Translations under genes and position numbers: made by a program
The notes under the pieces: generated by a model
Told to the model about the DNA's origin: nothing
Databases searched by the model: none
The model's input: only the letters and a program-made list of their open reading frames with translations
Part shown: positions 16,952 through 25,819 of the stretch, piece after piece
How positions within the stretch are numbered: position 1 is the stretch's first letter
Layout of the letters: each line of letters starts with the position of its first letter
DNA from: CAZCZZ01 sp964503335
Lineage (GTDB): Bacteria; Verrucomicrobiota; Kiritimatiellia; CAIVKH01
Assembly: GCA_964503335.1 (NCBI GenBank)
Contig: CAZCZZ010000008.1
Coordinates: forward strand, 1-64,000
Direction of reading: 5' to 3'
Length of the DNA stretch: 64,000 bases

Positions 16952-18252
16952 TGCTCAAGTCTCTTTCGTATCCTGTCTTCGTAACCTTGCGTCGTAGGAC
17001 GATAATATATCTTCGAGGTCGGTGCATACTCCTGATCTACGACGTGTCCATCGTAGTCATGGGCGTACTTGTAGCCCTCGTGACCCAGTTCTTTCGCGCC
17101 ACGATACGACCCGTCGCGAAGATGCTTCGGGACCGGAAGTGTGCGGCCCGATTTGATGTCCTCCAGCGCCTCCTCGATCCCGAGATAGGCTGCGTTGCTC
17201 TTCGGCGAGCAGGCCAGGAATGTCGTGGCCTGCGCGAGGATGATCCGCGCCTCGGGCATGCCGACGAAATCCACGGCGCCCATGGCATCAACAGCCAGGC
17301 TGAGGGCTGTGGGATCGGCGTTCCCGATGTCCTCGGATGCGAGTATGACAAGTCGCCGCGCGATGAACCGGGGGTCCTCGCCCGCGTAGATCATCTTGGC
17401 CAGCCAGTACAATGCGGCGTTCGGGTCCGACCCGCGCACACTCTTGATGAACGCCGAGATCGTGTCGTAGTGCCCGTCCTCATCGTGGTCGTACACGACG
17501 GCCTTCGTCTGCACCGACTCCTCGGTCACGGAGCGTGTGATGTGAATTACGCCGTCTTCGGAGGGCTTCGTGGTGAGCGCCGCGATCTCGAGCGCGTTAA
17601 GTGCACGCCTTGCGTCGCCTTCGCAAACCGCTGCGAGATGCGCCAACGCGTCGTCGTCGGCTTTGATCGTCAGGTACCCGAGTCCGTCAGGATGCGTGAT
17701 CGCGCGCTGGAGCAGCGTCACAATATCGGCCTCGCGAATCGGCTCGAGCTGGAAGATCTGGGAGCGCGAGGTGAGCGGGCTGTTGATGAAGAAGAACGGG
17801 TTGTGCGTCGTGGCCCCGATCAACGTGACTGCGCCTTCTTCGACATAAGGCAGCAGCACGTCTTGCTGGGCCTTGTTGAAACGATGAATTTCGTCGATGA
17901 AAAGAATCGTCTCCTCGCGGCGGATTTTGTTGCGGGTCTGCGCGGCCTCCAGCAATTCGCGCAGCGTGGCGACATTGGCCATGACTCCGCTCGTGCGCTC
18001 GAAACGACGGCGGGTTACGCGGGCGATGACTTCGGCCAGCGAGGTCTTGCCGCAGCCGGGCGGGCCGTAGAGGATCACGCTACCGAGCCGGTCGGCTTCG
18101 ATGGCGCGGCGGAGCAACTTGCCGTCACCGAGAATATGTTGCTGGCCGGCGATATCTTCGAGGGTTCGGGGACGCATGCGCGCCGCGAGCGGGGCGCGAT
18201 CGTTCGTGCCCGCATCCGGTCGAGATTTGCTGTCCTGGTCAAATAGATCCAC
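16906..18252 (-). CDS. rarA: Replication-associated recombination protein A (AAA+ ATPase)
   Basis: 448 residues from the chosen GTG. RarA/MgsA/WRNIP1 AAA+ ATPases act at stalled replication forks. N-terminal PLAARMRPRTLEDIAGQQHI leads to Walker A YGPPGCGKTSL, Walker B LFIDEIHRFNKAQQD and sensor 1 IGATTHNP; the C-terminal tetramerisation domain has KSVRGSDPNAALYWLAKMI. The GTG at 18252 is preceded by GGAAAGG and yields an N-terminus like that of E. coli RarA. An ATG at 18297 would sit inside the 3' end of the 6S RNA and is rejected. Confidence 0.94.
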   Translation of the reverse strand: MDLFDQDSKSRPDAGTNDRAPLAARMRPRTLEDIAGQQHILGDGKLLRRAIEADRLGSVILYGPPGCGKTSLAEVIARVTRRRFERTSGVMANVATLRELLEAAQTRNKIRREETILFIDEIHRFNKAQQDVLLPYVEEGAVTLIGATTHNPFFFINSPLTSRSQIFQLEPIREADIVTLLQRAITHPDGLGYLTIKADDDALAHLAAVCEGDARRALNALEIAALTTKPSEDGVIHITRSVTEESVQTKAVVYDHDEDGHYDTISAFIKSVRGSDPNAALYWLAKMIYAGEDPRFIARRLVILASEDIGNADPTALSLAVDAMGAVDFVGMPEARIILAQATTFLACSPKSNAAYLGIEEALEDIKSGRTLPVPKHLRDGSYRGAKELGHEGYKYAHDYDGHVVDQEYAPTSKIYYRPTTQGYEDRIRKRLEQWALLRKQQKQDSAG

Positions 18253-18280
18253 GTTCGCCTTTCCGCATGAACCGTGGACA

Positions 18281-18466
18281 AAAAAATACCCCACCACAAG
18301 TCGTTAAGGGAACTGCTCTAACACCCCGTTTGCGAGGTGGGTGCCCGGGTTGTCGGGTTCCAAGTCCCCCGAAGGGGCATGTGGGTGCCGACACCTTTAA
18401 TGGGCTCCCTTTCAACAATATATCGGGTCAGAGACGTGTCCCAATCACGAACCAGGCAGGGTATTT
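18281..18466 (-). ncRNA. ssrS: 6S RNA
   Basis: About 186 nt between pheT and rarA. Read on the minus strand it opens with AAATACCC (from 18466) and closes with GGGTATTT, an 8-bp terminal stem running into a T-tract. Inside, CTCTGACCC can pair with GGG..TTAGAG, flanking a large bubble. GTGTCGG pairs with CCGACA above it, and the apex is a CCCC-UUCG-GGGG tetraloop. The 5' strand CUGACCCGAUAU closely resembles E. coli 6S CUGAGCCGAUAU. The shape (closing stem, central bubble, apical arm) is that of 6S RNA, which mimics an open promoter and binds RNA polymerase. The neighbours rarA and 5-formyl-THF cyclo-ligase are familiar 6S companions. Confidence 0.75.
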
Positions 18467-18539
18467 AAAATGGTTGCCCCGCTCTCAAAGAACAACAGGC
18501 GTCAAGCTCGCCTGCTCTGAAGGCAGAGTACACCGATGG

Positions 18540-20942
18540 TTATCGGATTTCAACCTGAAGCTCGCGCTGCAACGCCTGTTTCACGCGGTCGTGGAATCCG
18601 TTGGCTTCCTCGTCAGTGAGCGTGCGGGCGTTCGAGCGGAACGTGAGGGAATACGCCACGCTCCGGCTGCCGGCAGCGATGCCTTTGCCGCGGAATACGT
18701 CGAAGAGCTCAATGCTTTCCAGTTCGGGTGGCGCGTTCTTCTTGATGATCTTCACGATGTCCTCGTGACGGAATTCATCGCGCACCAGCATCGCCACATC
18801 GCGCACGACGCTCGGGAATGACGGCACGGCCGCGTAGGCGGGAATTGCTTCGACGTTGGCCATCAAGAGTTCGGCGCCGATTTCGAGCACGCCCACCGGG
18901 TCGGAAATACGCCACTCGCGACGAATCGAATTCTTCACAAGACCCAGCACACCGAGCGATTTGCCGCGTGCACGAATTGAGACCGCGTAGCCCGGCTCAG
19001 CCCAGAGCGCATCCGCAGCGGCGATCTGCACGCCCTGAAGGCGCTGCGAAGCAACGAGGCGCTCAAACACGCCCTTGATCCAAAGGAACATCTCGTCGCC
19101 GTCCACGGGTTTGCGCGTGTCGAAGCCGATACGTCCTATAGGACCCATAAGACCTACGCAAAGCCTCAGCTCCTCCGCGCTCTTTCCATCCTTCAGCTCA
19201 AACACGCGACCGAGTTCGAAAAGTCCTGCCTTGGTGACTTGGCGCGCGCGGTTGCGGCCGAGGCTTTCCATCAATTGTGGAATGAGCGAGGTGCGCAGCA
19301 CCGATTGATCGGCGCTGATCGGGTTCGGAAGCACAATGCGCCTTGTCGCGTCGGCTGGGTCGAACAGATCCAGCTGCTTCGGGGCCAGCAGGCTGTAGTT
19401 CATCGTTTCCTGCAGGCCAAGACCCGTGAGGGTTGAACGAAGCGCGGAGCGCGCCAAAGCCTTGCTGTCATCGGCGCCAGCTTCGCGCTGCGCCCGCGGC
19501 GCGCGCAACGGGATCTTGTCCAGTCCGTTCAGCCGCGCGAATTCCTCGATCAGGTCGATTTCCTTTTCAAGGTCGTGACGGAACGTCGGCGCGACGATCA
19601 TGCAGTTCTCGCTGGTGATATTCTCGATGCCCACGCCAAGCCCGCGCCAGAGCTGGATCATCGTGTCGTTCGATGCCTCGACGCCGACGACGGAGCGCAC
19701 GCGGTCGAAGCGACACAGAATGCGCCGCTGTTCCGTTGCTTTCGGATACACATCAATAACGCCTGCGGCACAGGTCGCCCCGGCGTGCTGTGTCATGAGC
19801 GAAGCGGCCCTGCGGCTGGCCCACTCAATGCCCCCGACATCGACTTTGCGCTCGAAGCGGTAGGAGGACTCGGTGGATAGCCCGAGCTTGCGTGCCGTGG
19901 CGCGAATGTCGGACGAGCGAAAGGCAGCGCTTTCAAGGAGCACCGTCGCTGTGTTGTCGCGAATCTCACTTCCCGCGCCGCCCATGACGCCAGCCACCGC
20001 AACGGGATGCGTGGCATCTGCGATCACAAGCATGGATGGGTTAAGTTCTCGTTCGATTCCGTCGAGCGTTGCCATCTTCTCGCCCTGTTTTGCGCGACGA
20101 ACGACAATGCGTCCTTCCGCCAGCAGGGCTTGATCGAACGCGTGCAGCGGTTGTCCGCATTCGAGCATCACGTAGTTCGTGATATCGACGACGTTGTTGA
20201 TCGAGCGGATGCCTGCGTATTCGAGCCGGTTTTTCATCCAATCGGGCGACGGGCCGAGCTTCACGTTCTTAAGGACACGGGCTGTGTAGCGCGGGCAGCC
20301 TTCCGTGTCTTCGACGCTGACACGCGTGGCCTTCTCGACAGACCACGCTGCTTCTTCCGTCAGATTGATTTCCGGGATGCGGAGCGTCCGGCCGTACATC
20401 GCCGCGATTTCGCGAGCGATGCCGATCATGCCAAGGCAGTCGGGCCGGTTCGGTGTGATCTCCAGGGTTAGGACGGTCTCAGGCGGACCCATGATTGTCG
20501 CGAGCTGTGTTCCGGGCGTCAGCGACGGATCGAGCGTGAGCAGTCCTTCGTGACCGCCGACGATGCCCAATTCATCCGGCGCGCAGAGCATACCGAACGA
20601 TTCTGTTCCGCGCACCTTACGCTTCTCGATCGTAAGGTTCGCCGCGGGCAGATGGGTGCCGATGGGGGCGAATGGATACTTCCCGCCCGCCTTCACGTTG
20701 GGCGCGCCGCAAACGACCTGGTGCTCCTGCGTCCCGTCGAACACGCGGCAGACCGTCAGCTTGTCCGCATTCGGATGCTTCTCGGTGCTACGCACCTCGG
20801 CGACGATGATGCCGTCGAAGTTCCCGCCGAATATCTCGATGGCCTCGACTTCGATTCCCGCAAACGTCAACCGGTCGGCGACATCCGCCACCGATGCCTC
20901 AAGGTCCACGTATTCTTTCAGCCAGCTAAGGGGTACGCGCAT
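18540..20942 (-). CDS. pheT: Phenylalanine-tRNA ligase beta subunit
   Basis: 800 residues, normal for bacterial PheT. N-terminal MRVPLSWLKEYVD leads to the tRNA-binding EMAP-like domain (HPNADKLTVCRV, VVCGAPNVKAGGKYPFAPIG). The B3/B4 editing region (ITPNRPDCLGMIGIAREIA), the B5 domain and the catalytic-like domain follow. The C-terminal anticodon-binding FDX-ACB domain (FPSVVRDVAMLVRDE) ends the protein. It follows pheS by 15 bases. Around codon 600 the DNA (19127-19165) is an A/T-rich tract of GGTCYTATRGG-like units that resembles an intergenic repeat. Confidence 0.97.
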   Translation of the reverse strand: MRVPLSWLKEYVDLEASVADVADRLTFAGIEVEAIEIFGGNFDGIIVAEVRSTEKHPNADKLTVCRVFDGTQEHQVVCGAPNVKAGGKYPFAPIGTHLPAANLTIEKRKVRGTESFGMLCAPDELGIVGGHEGLLTLDPSLTPGTQLATIMGPPETVLTLEITPNRPDCLGMIGIAREIAAMYGRTLRIPEINLTEEAAWSVEKATRVSVEDTEGCPRYTARVLKNVKLGPSPDWMKNRLEYAGIRSINNVVDITNYVMLECGQPLHAFDQALLAEGRIVVRRAKQGEKMATLDGIERELNPSMLVIADATHPVAVAGVMGGAGSEIRDNTATVLLESAAFRSSDIRATARKLGLSTESSYRFERKVDVGGIEWASRRAASLMTQHAGATCAAGVIDVYPKATEQRRILCRFDRVRSVVGVEASNDTMIQLWRGLGVGIENITSENCMIVAPTFRHDLEKEIDLIEEFARLNGLDKIPLRAPRAQREAGADDSKALARSALRSTLTGLGLQETMNYSLLAPKQLDLFDPADATRRIVLPNPISADQSVLRTSLIPQLMESLGRNRARQVTKAGLFELGRVFELKDGKSAEELRLCVGLMGPIGRIGFDTRKPVDGDEMFLWIKGVFERLVASQRLQGVQIAAADALWAEPGYAVSIRARGKSLGVLGLVKNSIRREWRISDPVGVLEIGAELLMANVEAIPAYAAVPSFPSVVRDVAMLVRDEFRHEDIVKIIKKNAPPELESIELFDVFRGKGIAAGSRSVAYSLTFRSNARTLTDEEANGFHDRVKQALQRELQVEIR

Positions 20943-20957
20943 GGTCGTTCCGTTACG

Positions 20958-21992
20958 TTAGAATTGCCCCAGGAATCGGACATCGTTTTCGTAGAGCATC
21001 CGGATATCCGGAATGCCGTAGAGGATCATGGCGATGCGTTCGAGGCCGACGCCGAAGGCGTATCCAGTGTAGAGTTCTGGGTCGTAGCCCACGGCTGTGA
21101 AGACGTTGGGATGGACCATGCCGGCACCGCCGATTTCGATCCAGCCGCTCTGCTTGCAGACGCGGCAGGGACCTTTCGTCGTCGATCCCTTGCCGTCGCA
21201 TACATGACACGAGAAATCGACTTCGACACTCGGCTCGGTGAACGGGAAGAAGTGCGGGCGCATACGCAGCTTCACATCGTGGCCCATCAACTCCTTCGCG
21301 AAGAAGGCGAGGTCGCTTTTCAGGTCCGACATGGAGACGCCGCGATCGACGTAGAGACATTCCAACTGATGGAAGTTCGCGCTGTGCGTGGCGTCGGTCG
21401 TGTCGCGCCGGTAGCAGCGACCCGGAGCGATGATGCGGACGGGCGGCTTGTGCGACATCATGTACCGGACCTGGACGGGCGACGTGTGCGTCCGGAGCAG
21501 TGTTCCGTCGGTCAGGTAGAACGTGTCCTTTGGATCGCGCGCCGGATGATCATAAGGGTGATTCAACGCATCGAAGTTGTTGAACACCGTGTCGATATCG
21601 GGTCCGTCCGCGACGCCGAAGCCGAGCGTGCGGAAGATGTCGGTCATGCGTTCGATGATCTGGGTCACGGGATGACGCGTGCCGGGCGTTTGCCAGCGGC
21701 CGGGTTGGGTCACATCGAACGCGCGCACCTGCTGGGACGACGCCTTCTCTTCCAGCTCGGCCTTGCGCGCGTCGATCGCCGCAGTGACCTCGGTTTTGAA
21801 TTCATTCGCGCGCTGACCGAAGAGCTTGCGTTCAGACGGGTCGGCCTGGCCGATGCCCTTCATGATTTCCGGCAACATGCCGTTCCGGCCGAGAAACTTG
21901 ATGCGCGCCGCTTCAAGGGTTGCACCATCGGCGGCAGCCTTCACCTCGGCCACGGCCGCATCCTTTGCCTGAATGATTTCGTTCGCGTTCAT
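20958..21992 (-). CDS. pheS: Phenylalanine-tRNA ligase alpha subunit
   Basis: 344 residues; the catalytic class II subunit of PheRS. An N-terminal coiled coil precedes LGRNGMLPEIMKGI, the region HPVTQIIERMTDIFRTLGF, motif 2 in FHQLECLYVDRGVSM, and motif 3 GYAFGVGLERIAMI. Asn and Tyr replace no obvious catalytic residue. The start codon at 21992 lies 6 bases inside of a TTCCAA palindrome that forms its leader. pheT follows at 15 bases. Confidence 0.97.
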   Translation of the reverse strand: MNANEIIQAKDAAVAEVKAAADGATLEAARIKFLGRNGMLPEIMKGIGQADPSERKLFGQRANEFKTEVTAAIDARKAELEEKASSQQVRAFDVTQPGRWQTPGTRHPVTQIIERMTDIFRTLGFGVADGPDIDTVFNNFDALNHPYDHPARDPKDTFYLTDGTLLRTHTSPVQVRYMMSHKPPVRIIAPGRCYRRDTTDATHSANFHQLECLYVDRGVSMSDLKSDLAFFAKELMGHDVKLRMRPHFFPFTEPSVEVDFSCHVCDGKGSTTKGPCRVCKQSGWIEIGGAGMVHPNVFTAVGYDPELYTGYAFGVGLERIAMILYGIPDIRMLYENDVRFLGQF

Positions 21993-21997
21993 GATCG

Positions 21998-22044
21998 TTC
22001 CAACCCTTGGAAATCAGGCCTTTGCCGGGTTCCAAGGGTTGGAA
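21998..22044. repeat. Intergenic palindrome, TTCCAACCCTTGGAA family
   Basis: TTCCAACCCTTGGAA (21998-22012) and TTCCAAGGGTTGGAA (22030-22044) are exact reverse complements separated by 17 bases; each half is itself nearly palindromic. It lies between the divergent pheS and Deg9-like genes, so it may influence both leaders. A related element is at 52784-52838. Confidence 0.85.
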
Positions 22045-22118
22045 GTTCTATCGGGCAGGCCCCCCTTTTGAAAGCATTTTCCGTGAACGGCGCGGGCAAT
22101 TCGGGTATCTACCTGCGC

Positions 22119-23594
22119 ATGCACGCCACACTTCGACTTCTTGCCGTATGCCTCGCCCTGATCGTCCCGGTCTCCGGTGCCATGGCCGCCAGTGACCAGG
22201 CGATCAAGGATGCGATCGTGAAGATCTATACGATTCACAATTCGCCCGATTACTACAACCCGTGGAGCATGCGCGGTCCGGCGGCGTCGACCGGGTCCGG
22301 CTGCGTCGTCAAAGGCAAGCGCATCCTGACCAACGCGCACGTGATCAGCGACCGCACGTACGTCCAGGTCCGGCGCAACGGCGAGGCCAAGCGGCACGAG
22401 GCGAAGGTGCTCTGGGTCTCGCATGAAGCCGACCTCGCGTTGCTGACCGTGGCGGATGAATCCTTCTTTGAAGGTATCGAACCCCTCGACCTCGGCGAGC
22501 TGCCGGATTCGCAGCAGGAGGTCCTCGTCTACGGCTTCCCGCTCGGCGGCGACACATTGAGCACAACCAAAGGCGTGATCTCGCGTTTGGAGCACCAAGT
22601 GTATGTGCACAGCTCGTGCTACCTCTTCGCCGGACAGATCGACGCGGCGATCAATCCCGGGAACAGCGGCGGGCCGGTCCTCGAGGACGGCAAGATCGCC
22701 GGCGTCGTCATGCAGTCGATGAGCCAGGCCGACAACATCGGGTACATGGTGCCGGTGAACGTCGTGCGCCACTTCTTCGACGACATCGCGGACGGATCCT
22801 ACGACGGATTCCCGAGCCTCGGCGTGGCGATGCAGGACATGCAGAGCGACGACCTGAAGCGCATGAGCAAGATGCCGAAGGATGAGACCGGCATGCTGAT
22901 CTATCGCATCGTTCCGGGCTCGCCCGCCGAGGGCCAGCTGAACGTGGGCGACGTGCTCACGCATGTGGACGGGAACAATGTCGCGGACGACGGCACCGTG
23001 GAGTTCCGTCCGAAGGAACGCACCGCCGTGGCGTTCCATATCCAGAAGTACCAGGTAGGCGACGACCTTAAGCTTCGCGTTTTGCGCGATGGGCAACCGA
23101 TGGAGATGTCGTTGAAGCTTGATCGCCCGATGTGGCACGACTGGCTCGTGCCCCAGGAACGCTACGACGTGATGCCGACCTACTACATCTTCGGCGGCGT
23201 TGTGTTCGTTCCGCTCACCAAGAACTACATCGAGCAGTGGGGCCCCAACTGGTGGCAGAACGCGCCCGACACCCTGACGGTGTTCCTCTCCGAGAACTTC
23301 CCCGAGAAGGAAGGCGAAGAAGTCGTCCTCGCCCTGAAGGTGCTGCCCAGCGACATCAACGAGGGCTACCACAGTGTGGCCAATTGGGTGATCGACGAGG
23401 TGAACGGGAAACCCATCAGCAACCTGAAGGAACTCATCGCCTCCGTCGAAAGTTCGAGCGATCCCTTCGTCACGTTCTCCGGCGGAACCGGCCAGAAGCT
23501 GGTGCTGGACCGCGAGAAGGCCGTGGGCGGCAAAGACGCGATCCTGAAGACCTATCGTGTCCTCGCCGACCGTTCTCCGGACCTGTTGCCCTGA
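22119..23594 (+). CDS. Secreted Deg9-like serine protease with PDZ domains
   Basis: 491 residues. A signal peptide (MHATLRLLAVCLALIVPVSG, cleavage near AMA) leads to a trypsin-like domain with His74 (ILTNAHVI), Asp105 (SHEADLALLTV) and Ser183 (NPGNSGGPV). The wording around these residues (LPDSQQEVLVYGFPLGGDT, GQIDAAINPGNSGG) is closer to the plant nuclear/nucleolar Deg9 group than to DegP. One PDZ domain lies near 225-330 and a second PDZ-like region near 395-490 (VNGKPISNLKELIASVES). The frame stays open far upstream, but there it is antisense to pheT/pheS. Likely envelope proteolysis. Confidence 0.9.
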   Translation: MHATLRLLAVCLALIVPVSGAMAASDQAIKDAIVKIYTIHNSPDYYNPWSMRGPAASTGSGCVVKGKRILTNAHVISDRTYVQVRRNGEAKRHEAKVLWVSHEADLALLTVADESFFEGIEPLDLGELPDSQQEVLVYGFPLGGDTLSTTKGVISRLEHQVYVHSSCYLFAGQIDAAINPGNSGGPVLEDGKIAGVVMQSMSQADNIGYMVPVNVVRHFFDDIADGSYDGFPSLGVAMQDMQSDDLKRMSKMPKDETGMLIYRIVPGSPAEGQLNVGDVLTHVDGNNVADDGTVEFRPKERTAVAFHIQKYQVGDDLKLRVLRDGQPMEMSLKLDRPMWHDWLVPQERYDVMPTYYIFGGVVFVPLTKNYIEQWGPNWWQNAPDTLTVFLSENFPEKEGEEVVLALKVLPSDINEGYHSVANWVIDEVNGKPISNLKELIASVESSSDPFVTFSGGTGQKLVLDREKAVGGKDAILKTYRVLADRSPDLLP

Positions 23595-23599
23595 CGCTC

Positions 23600-24442
23600 A
23601 TGCACGTCCTGATTGCAGGATGCGGTTATGTGGGTGTTCGGCTTGCCGCTTCGCTCCAGGAATCAGGATACGAGGTGACGGGCATCAAGCGCTCGGCCAC
23701 GGAAGCGCACCCCGGGATCCAGTGGATTCAGGGCAACATCTGCGAGCCGGCGTCCATTCAGATCGCGAAACCCGTGGACCTGCTCGTGCTCGCGGCCGGA
23801 TTGCGTCGAGACACCGCGGAAAACTATCAACGGCTTCTCGTGGACGGTTACCGCGGGCTGCTCAATGAACTGCGCAATCGCCGACACCCGATTCAGCGCG
23901 TCGTTCTGGTTTCGACCACCGCGGTCTTTGCCGAACACGATGGTGGCTGGGTGGATGAAACGTCTCCCGTGACGGACGACGGGCTGCCGGCTCGATATTT
24001 CCTGAACGCTGAGGCCGTTGTGCGCGCGAGCGGTTTTCAAGCCGTCGTGGTCAGGCTCGCGGGGCTCTACGGCCCCGGTCGCATTCGACTGATTCGTGAA
24101 GTGCGGGAGGGTAGGGCAGCGCATATGTCGCCTCCGGCGCAGTATCTCAACCAGCTCCATGCCGACGACGCGGCCGGAGCCCTCGCGCATATCGTGAGGC
24201 TTCACGACCCGGCTCCGCTTTACGTTGCGAGTGACCGCGATCCGGCGGATCGCAACGAAGTTCTCGCGTGGATCGCCGATCAACTTGGCGTGGGACCGTT
24301 GCCGCGCGCCGATGAGCTTGCACCGTCGACGGCACGTCGATCCGGCAACAAACGCTGCCGATCAATCCTCCTCGAACGTTCCGGCTACGCGTTTCGCTAT
24401 CCAACGTATCGCGAGGGTTACGCGAACCTGCTGCGCGAGTAG
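23600..24442 (+). CDS. NAD(P)-dependent epimerase / extended SDR protein
   Basis: 280 residues with the N-terminal Rossmann motif MHVLIAGCGYVGVRLAASL (G-x-G-x-x-G) and a mid-protein substrate region including RLAGLYGPGRI, as in YeeZ-type atypical SDRs. The usual Y-x-x-x-K becomes Y-F-L-N-A (RYFLNAEAVV), so the catalytic lysine is not in place, as in several YeeZ relatives. It starts 5 bases after the protease stop, probably one transcript. Substrate unknown. Confidence 0.85.
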   Translation: MHVLIAGCGYVGVRLAASLQESGYEVTGIKRSATEAHPGIQWIQGNICEPASIQIAKPVDLLVLAAGLRRDTAENYQRLLVDGYRGLLNELRNRRHPIQRVVLVSTTAVFAEHDGGWVDETSPVTDDGLPARYFLNAEAVVRASGFQAVVVRLAGLYGPGRIRLIREVREGRAAHMSPPAQYLNQLHADDAAGALAHIVRLHDPAPLYVASDRDPADRNEVLAWIADQLGVGPLPRADELAPSTARRSGNKRCRSILLERSGYAFRYPTYREGYANLLRE

Positions 24443-24488
24443 TTGGACGCGACGGGGAAACTTCGCTACGATGCCAACGGCCGCAGGC

Positions 24489-25808
24489 ATGAACTTCGAT
24501 CTTCATCAGATGTTCGGCGCTGTCTTCATGGCTATCCTCGCCATGTCTTCCCTGATCCTTGGCGCCATGATCGGCGTCTACGCCAAGCCGTCCCGCCGTG
24601 TGACGGCCATCGTCATGGCCTTCGGCACCGGTGCACTGATTCACGCGCTGGCCCTGGAGCTGGCCTTCGAGGGCGCGGAGCGGCTCAAGCATGTGGCGCA
24701 TCTTGGCGGGCTCACAAGCTGGGCCTGGGTTGCAGTCGGATTCGCTGCGGGCGGCATGCTGTATTATCTGGGGAACCGCCAGCTCGAGCAGTACGGGGCT
24801 GCGCTTCGTCATCCGGCGCTCACCAAACTTTTCCTGCTCGCGAAGAAGCGCGAAAAATCGGCCGCGCTGCTTGCGCATCTCGCGAAAGTGGACCTGCTCC
24901 GCGCCCTGCCGCCGGAGGAGATGGATGAAGTCGTCGTCTGCGCAGAGCCTGCGCATTTTGAGGCCGGTGAAACCATCTTCCGTCGCGGCGATGAGGGCGA
25001 TGCGCTCTATATGATCGTAAGAGGCTCCGTCGAGGTTCGCGCCAATGGGGACGGAGCCGAACCCCTGGCGCGATTGGCTGCGGGGCAATCGTTCGGCGAG
25101 ATGGCGCTGCTGAACGACGAGAAACGCACCGCGACCGTTGTGGCCATGACCGACGTCGAAGTGCTCAAGATCGAAAAGGAACCATTCAACGAACTGCTCG
25201 ATGCGTCACCGCGTCTGCGTCGCGCCGTCGAAGCCCTCAACGCGCAACGCATCCTGGAGAATGTCGCTGCCCGGCAGCCCGCAGCCGAAGAAGCGGACTG
25301 GAAGAAGCTTGCATTGGCAAACATCAGGCGCCTGAACCGACATGAAGAAGCGTCCTTGATGGAGCAGCACGCGTCCAGCGGCGCGCCGCTTGCCTTGTTT
25401 CTCGGAGCGCTCTTGGATGGCATTCCCGAATCCCTCGTGATCGGATCGGCCTTCGACGGCCTCAGTTCGTTCCGCTTCACGTTTCTCGCCGCCGTGTTCG
25501 TCGCCAACCTGCCCGAGGCCATGAGCAGCGCCGTAAGCATGCTGCACGCGGGCTTCTCACCCAGGCGCATCTTCGGGCTCTGGGGTCTCCTCATCGTGGC
25601 GGGCGCAATAGCCGCGGCGATCGGGAGCGTATTCCTTGCGGGTGCGTCGCCCATCGCGGTGAGTCTGGTTGGCGCCATCGCAGGCGGAGGCATCCTCGCC
25701 ATGGTCTCGTCGGTCATGATGCCCGAGGCGTACGAGAACGGAGGCCCTGCCGTGGGCCTCGCGACAATCGCTGGATTTCTCACAGCGCTTCTTTTCACCT
25801 TCATCTAA
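24489..25808 (+). CDS. ZIP-like metal permease with inserted cyclic-nucleotide-binding domain
   Basis: 439 residues. About three membrane helices (8-30, 38-58, 76-95) are followed by a cytoplasmic loop holding a CRP-type cNMP-binding domain at about 133-245. A second membrane block (about 298-439) completes the permease. ZIP-like features are HALALELAFEGAE in the first block, and LDGIPESLVIG (309-319) and ANLPEAMSSA (339-348) in the second; the usual H-N and H-E pairs are D-G and A-N. The cNMP domain keeps the phosphate-binding cassette FGEMALLNDEKRTAT with Arg213 and Thr214. The insertion sits in the loop that in ordinary ZIP proteins is a variable His-rich region. An ATG at 24471 is an alternative start. 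Confidence 0.8.
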   Translation: MNFDLHQMFGAVFMAILAMSSLILGAMIGVYAKPSRRVTAIVMAFGTGALIHALALELAFEGAERLKHVAHLGGLTSWAWVAVGFAAGGMLYYLGNRQLEQYGAALRHPALTKLFLLAKKREKSAALLAHLAKVDLLRALPPEEMDEVVVCAEPAHFEAGETIFRRGDEGDALYMIVRGSVEVRANGDGAEPLARLAAGQSFGEMALLNDEKRTATVVAMTDVEVLKIEKEPFNELLDASPRLRRAVEALNAQRILENVAARQPAAEEADWKKLALANIRRLNRHEEASLMEQHASSGAPLALFLGALLDGIPESLVIGSAFDGLSSFRFTFLAAVFVANLPEAMSSAVSMLHAGFSPRRIFGLWGLLIVAGAIAAAIGSVFLAGASPIAVSLVGAIAGGGILAMVSSVMMPEAYENGGPAVGLATIAGFLTALLFTFI

Positions 25809-25819
25809 CCGTGGCACCG

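Noticed and set aside
18253..18297. ATG at 18297 as the rarA start
   Set aside because: It lies within the 3' closing stem and T-tract of the 6S RNA and adds residues unlike RarA; GTG 18252 has a good ribosome site.
20550..22118. Long plus-strand open frame continuous with the Deg9-like protease, giving a 1014-residue protein
   Set aside because: It runs antisense through pheT and pheS, has no similarity, and the signal peptide at 22119 marks the real start.
23600..24442. Complete classical SDR active site in the epimerase-like gene
   Set aside because: The Tyr-x-x-x-Lys pair is not present at RYFLNAEAVV, so only a Rossmann-fold assignment is made.
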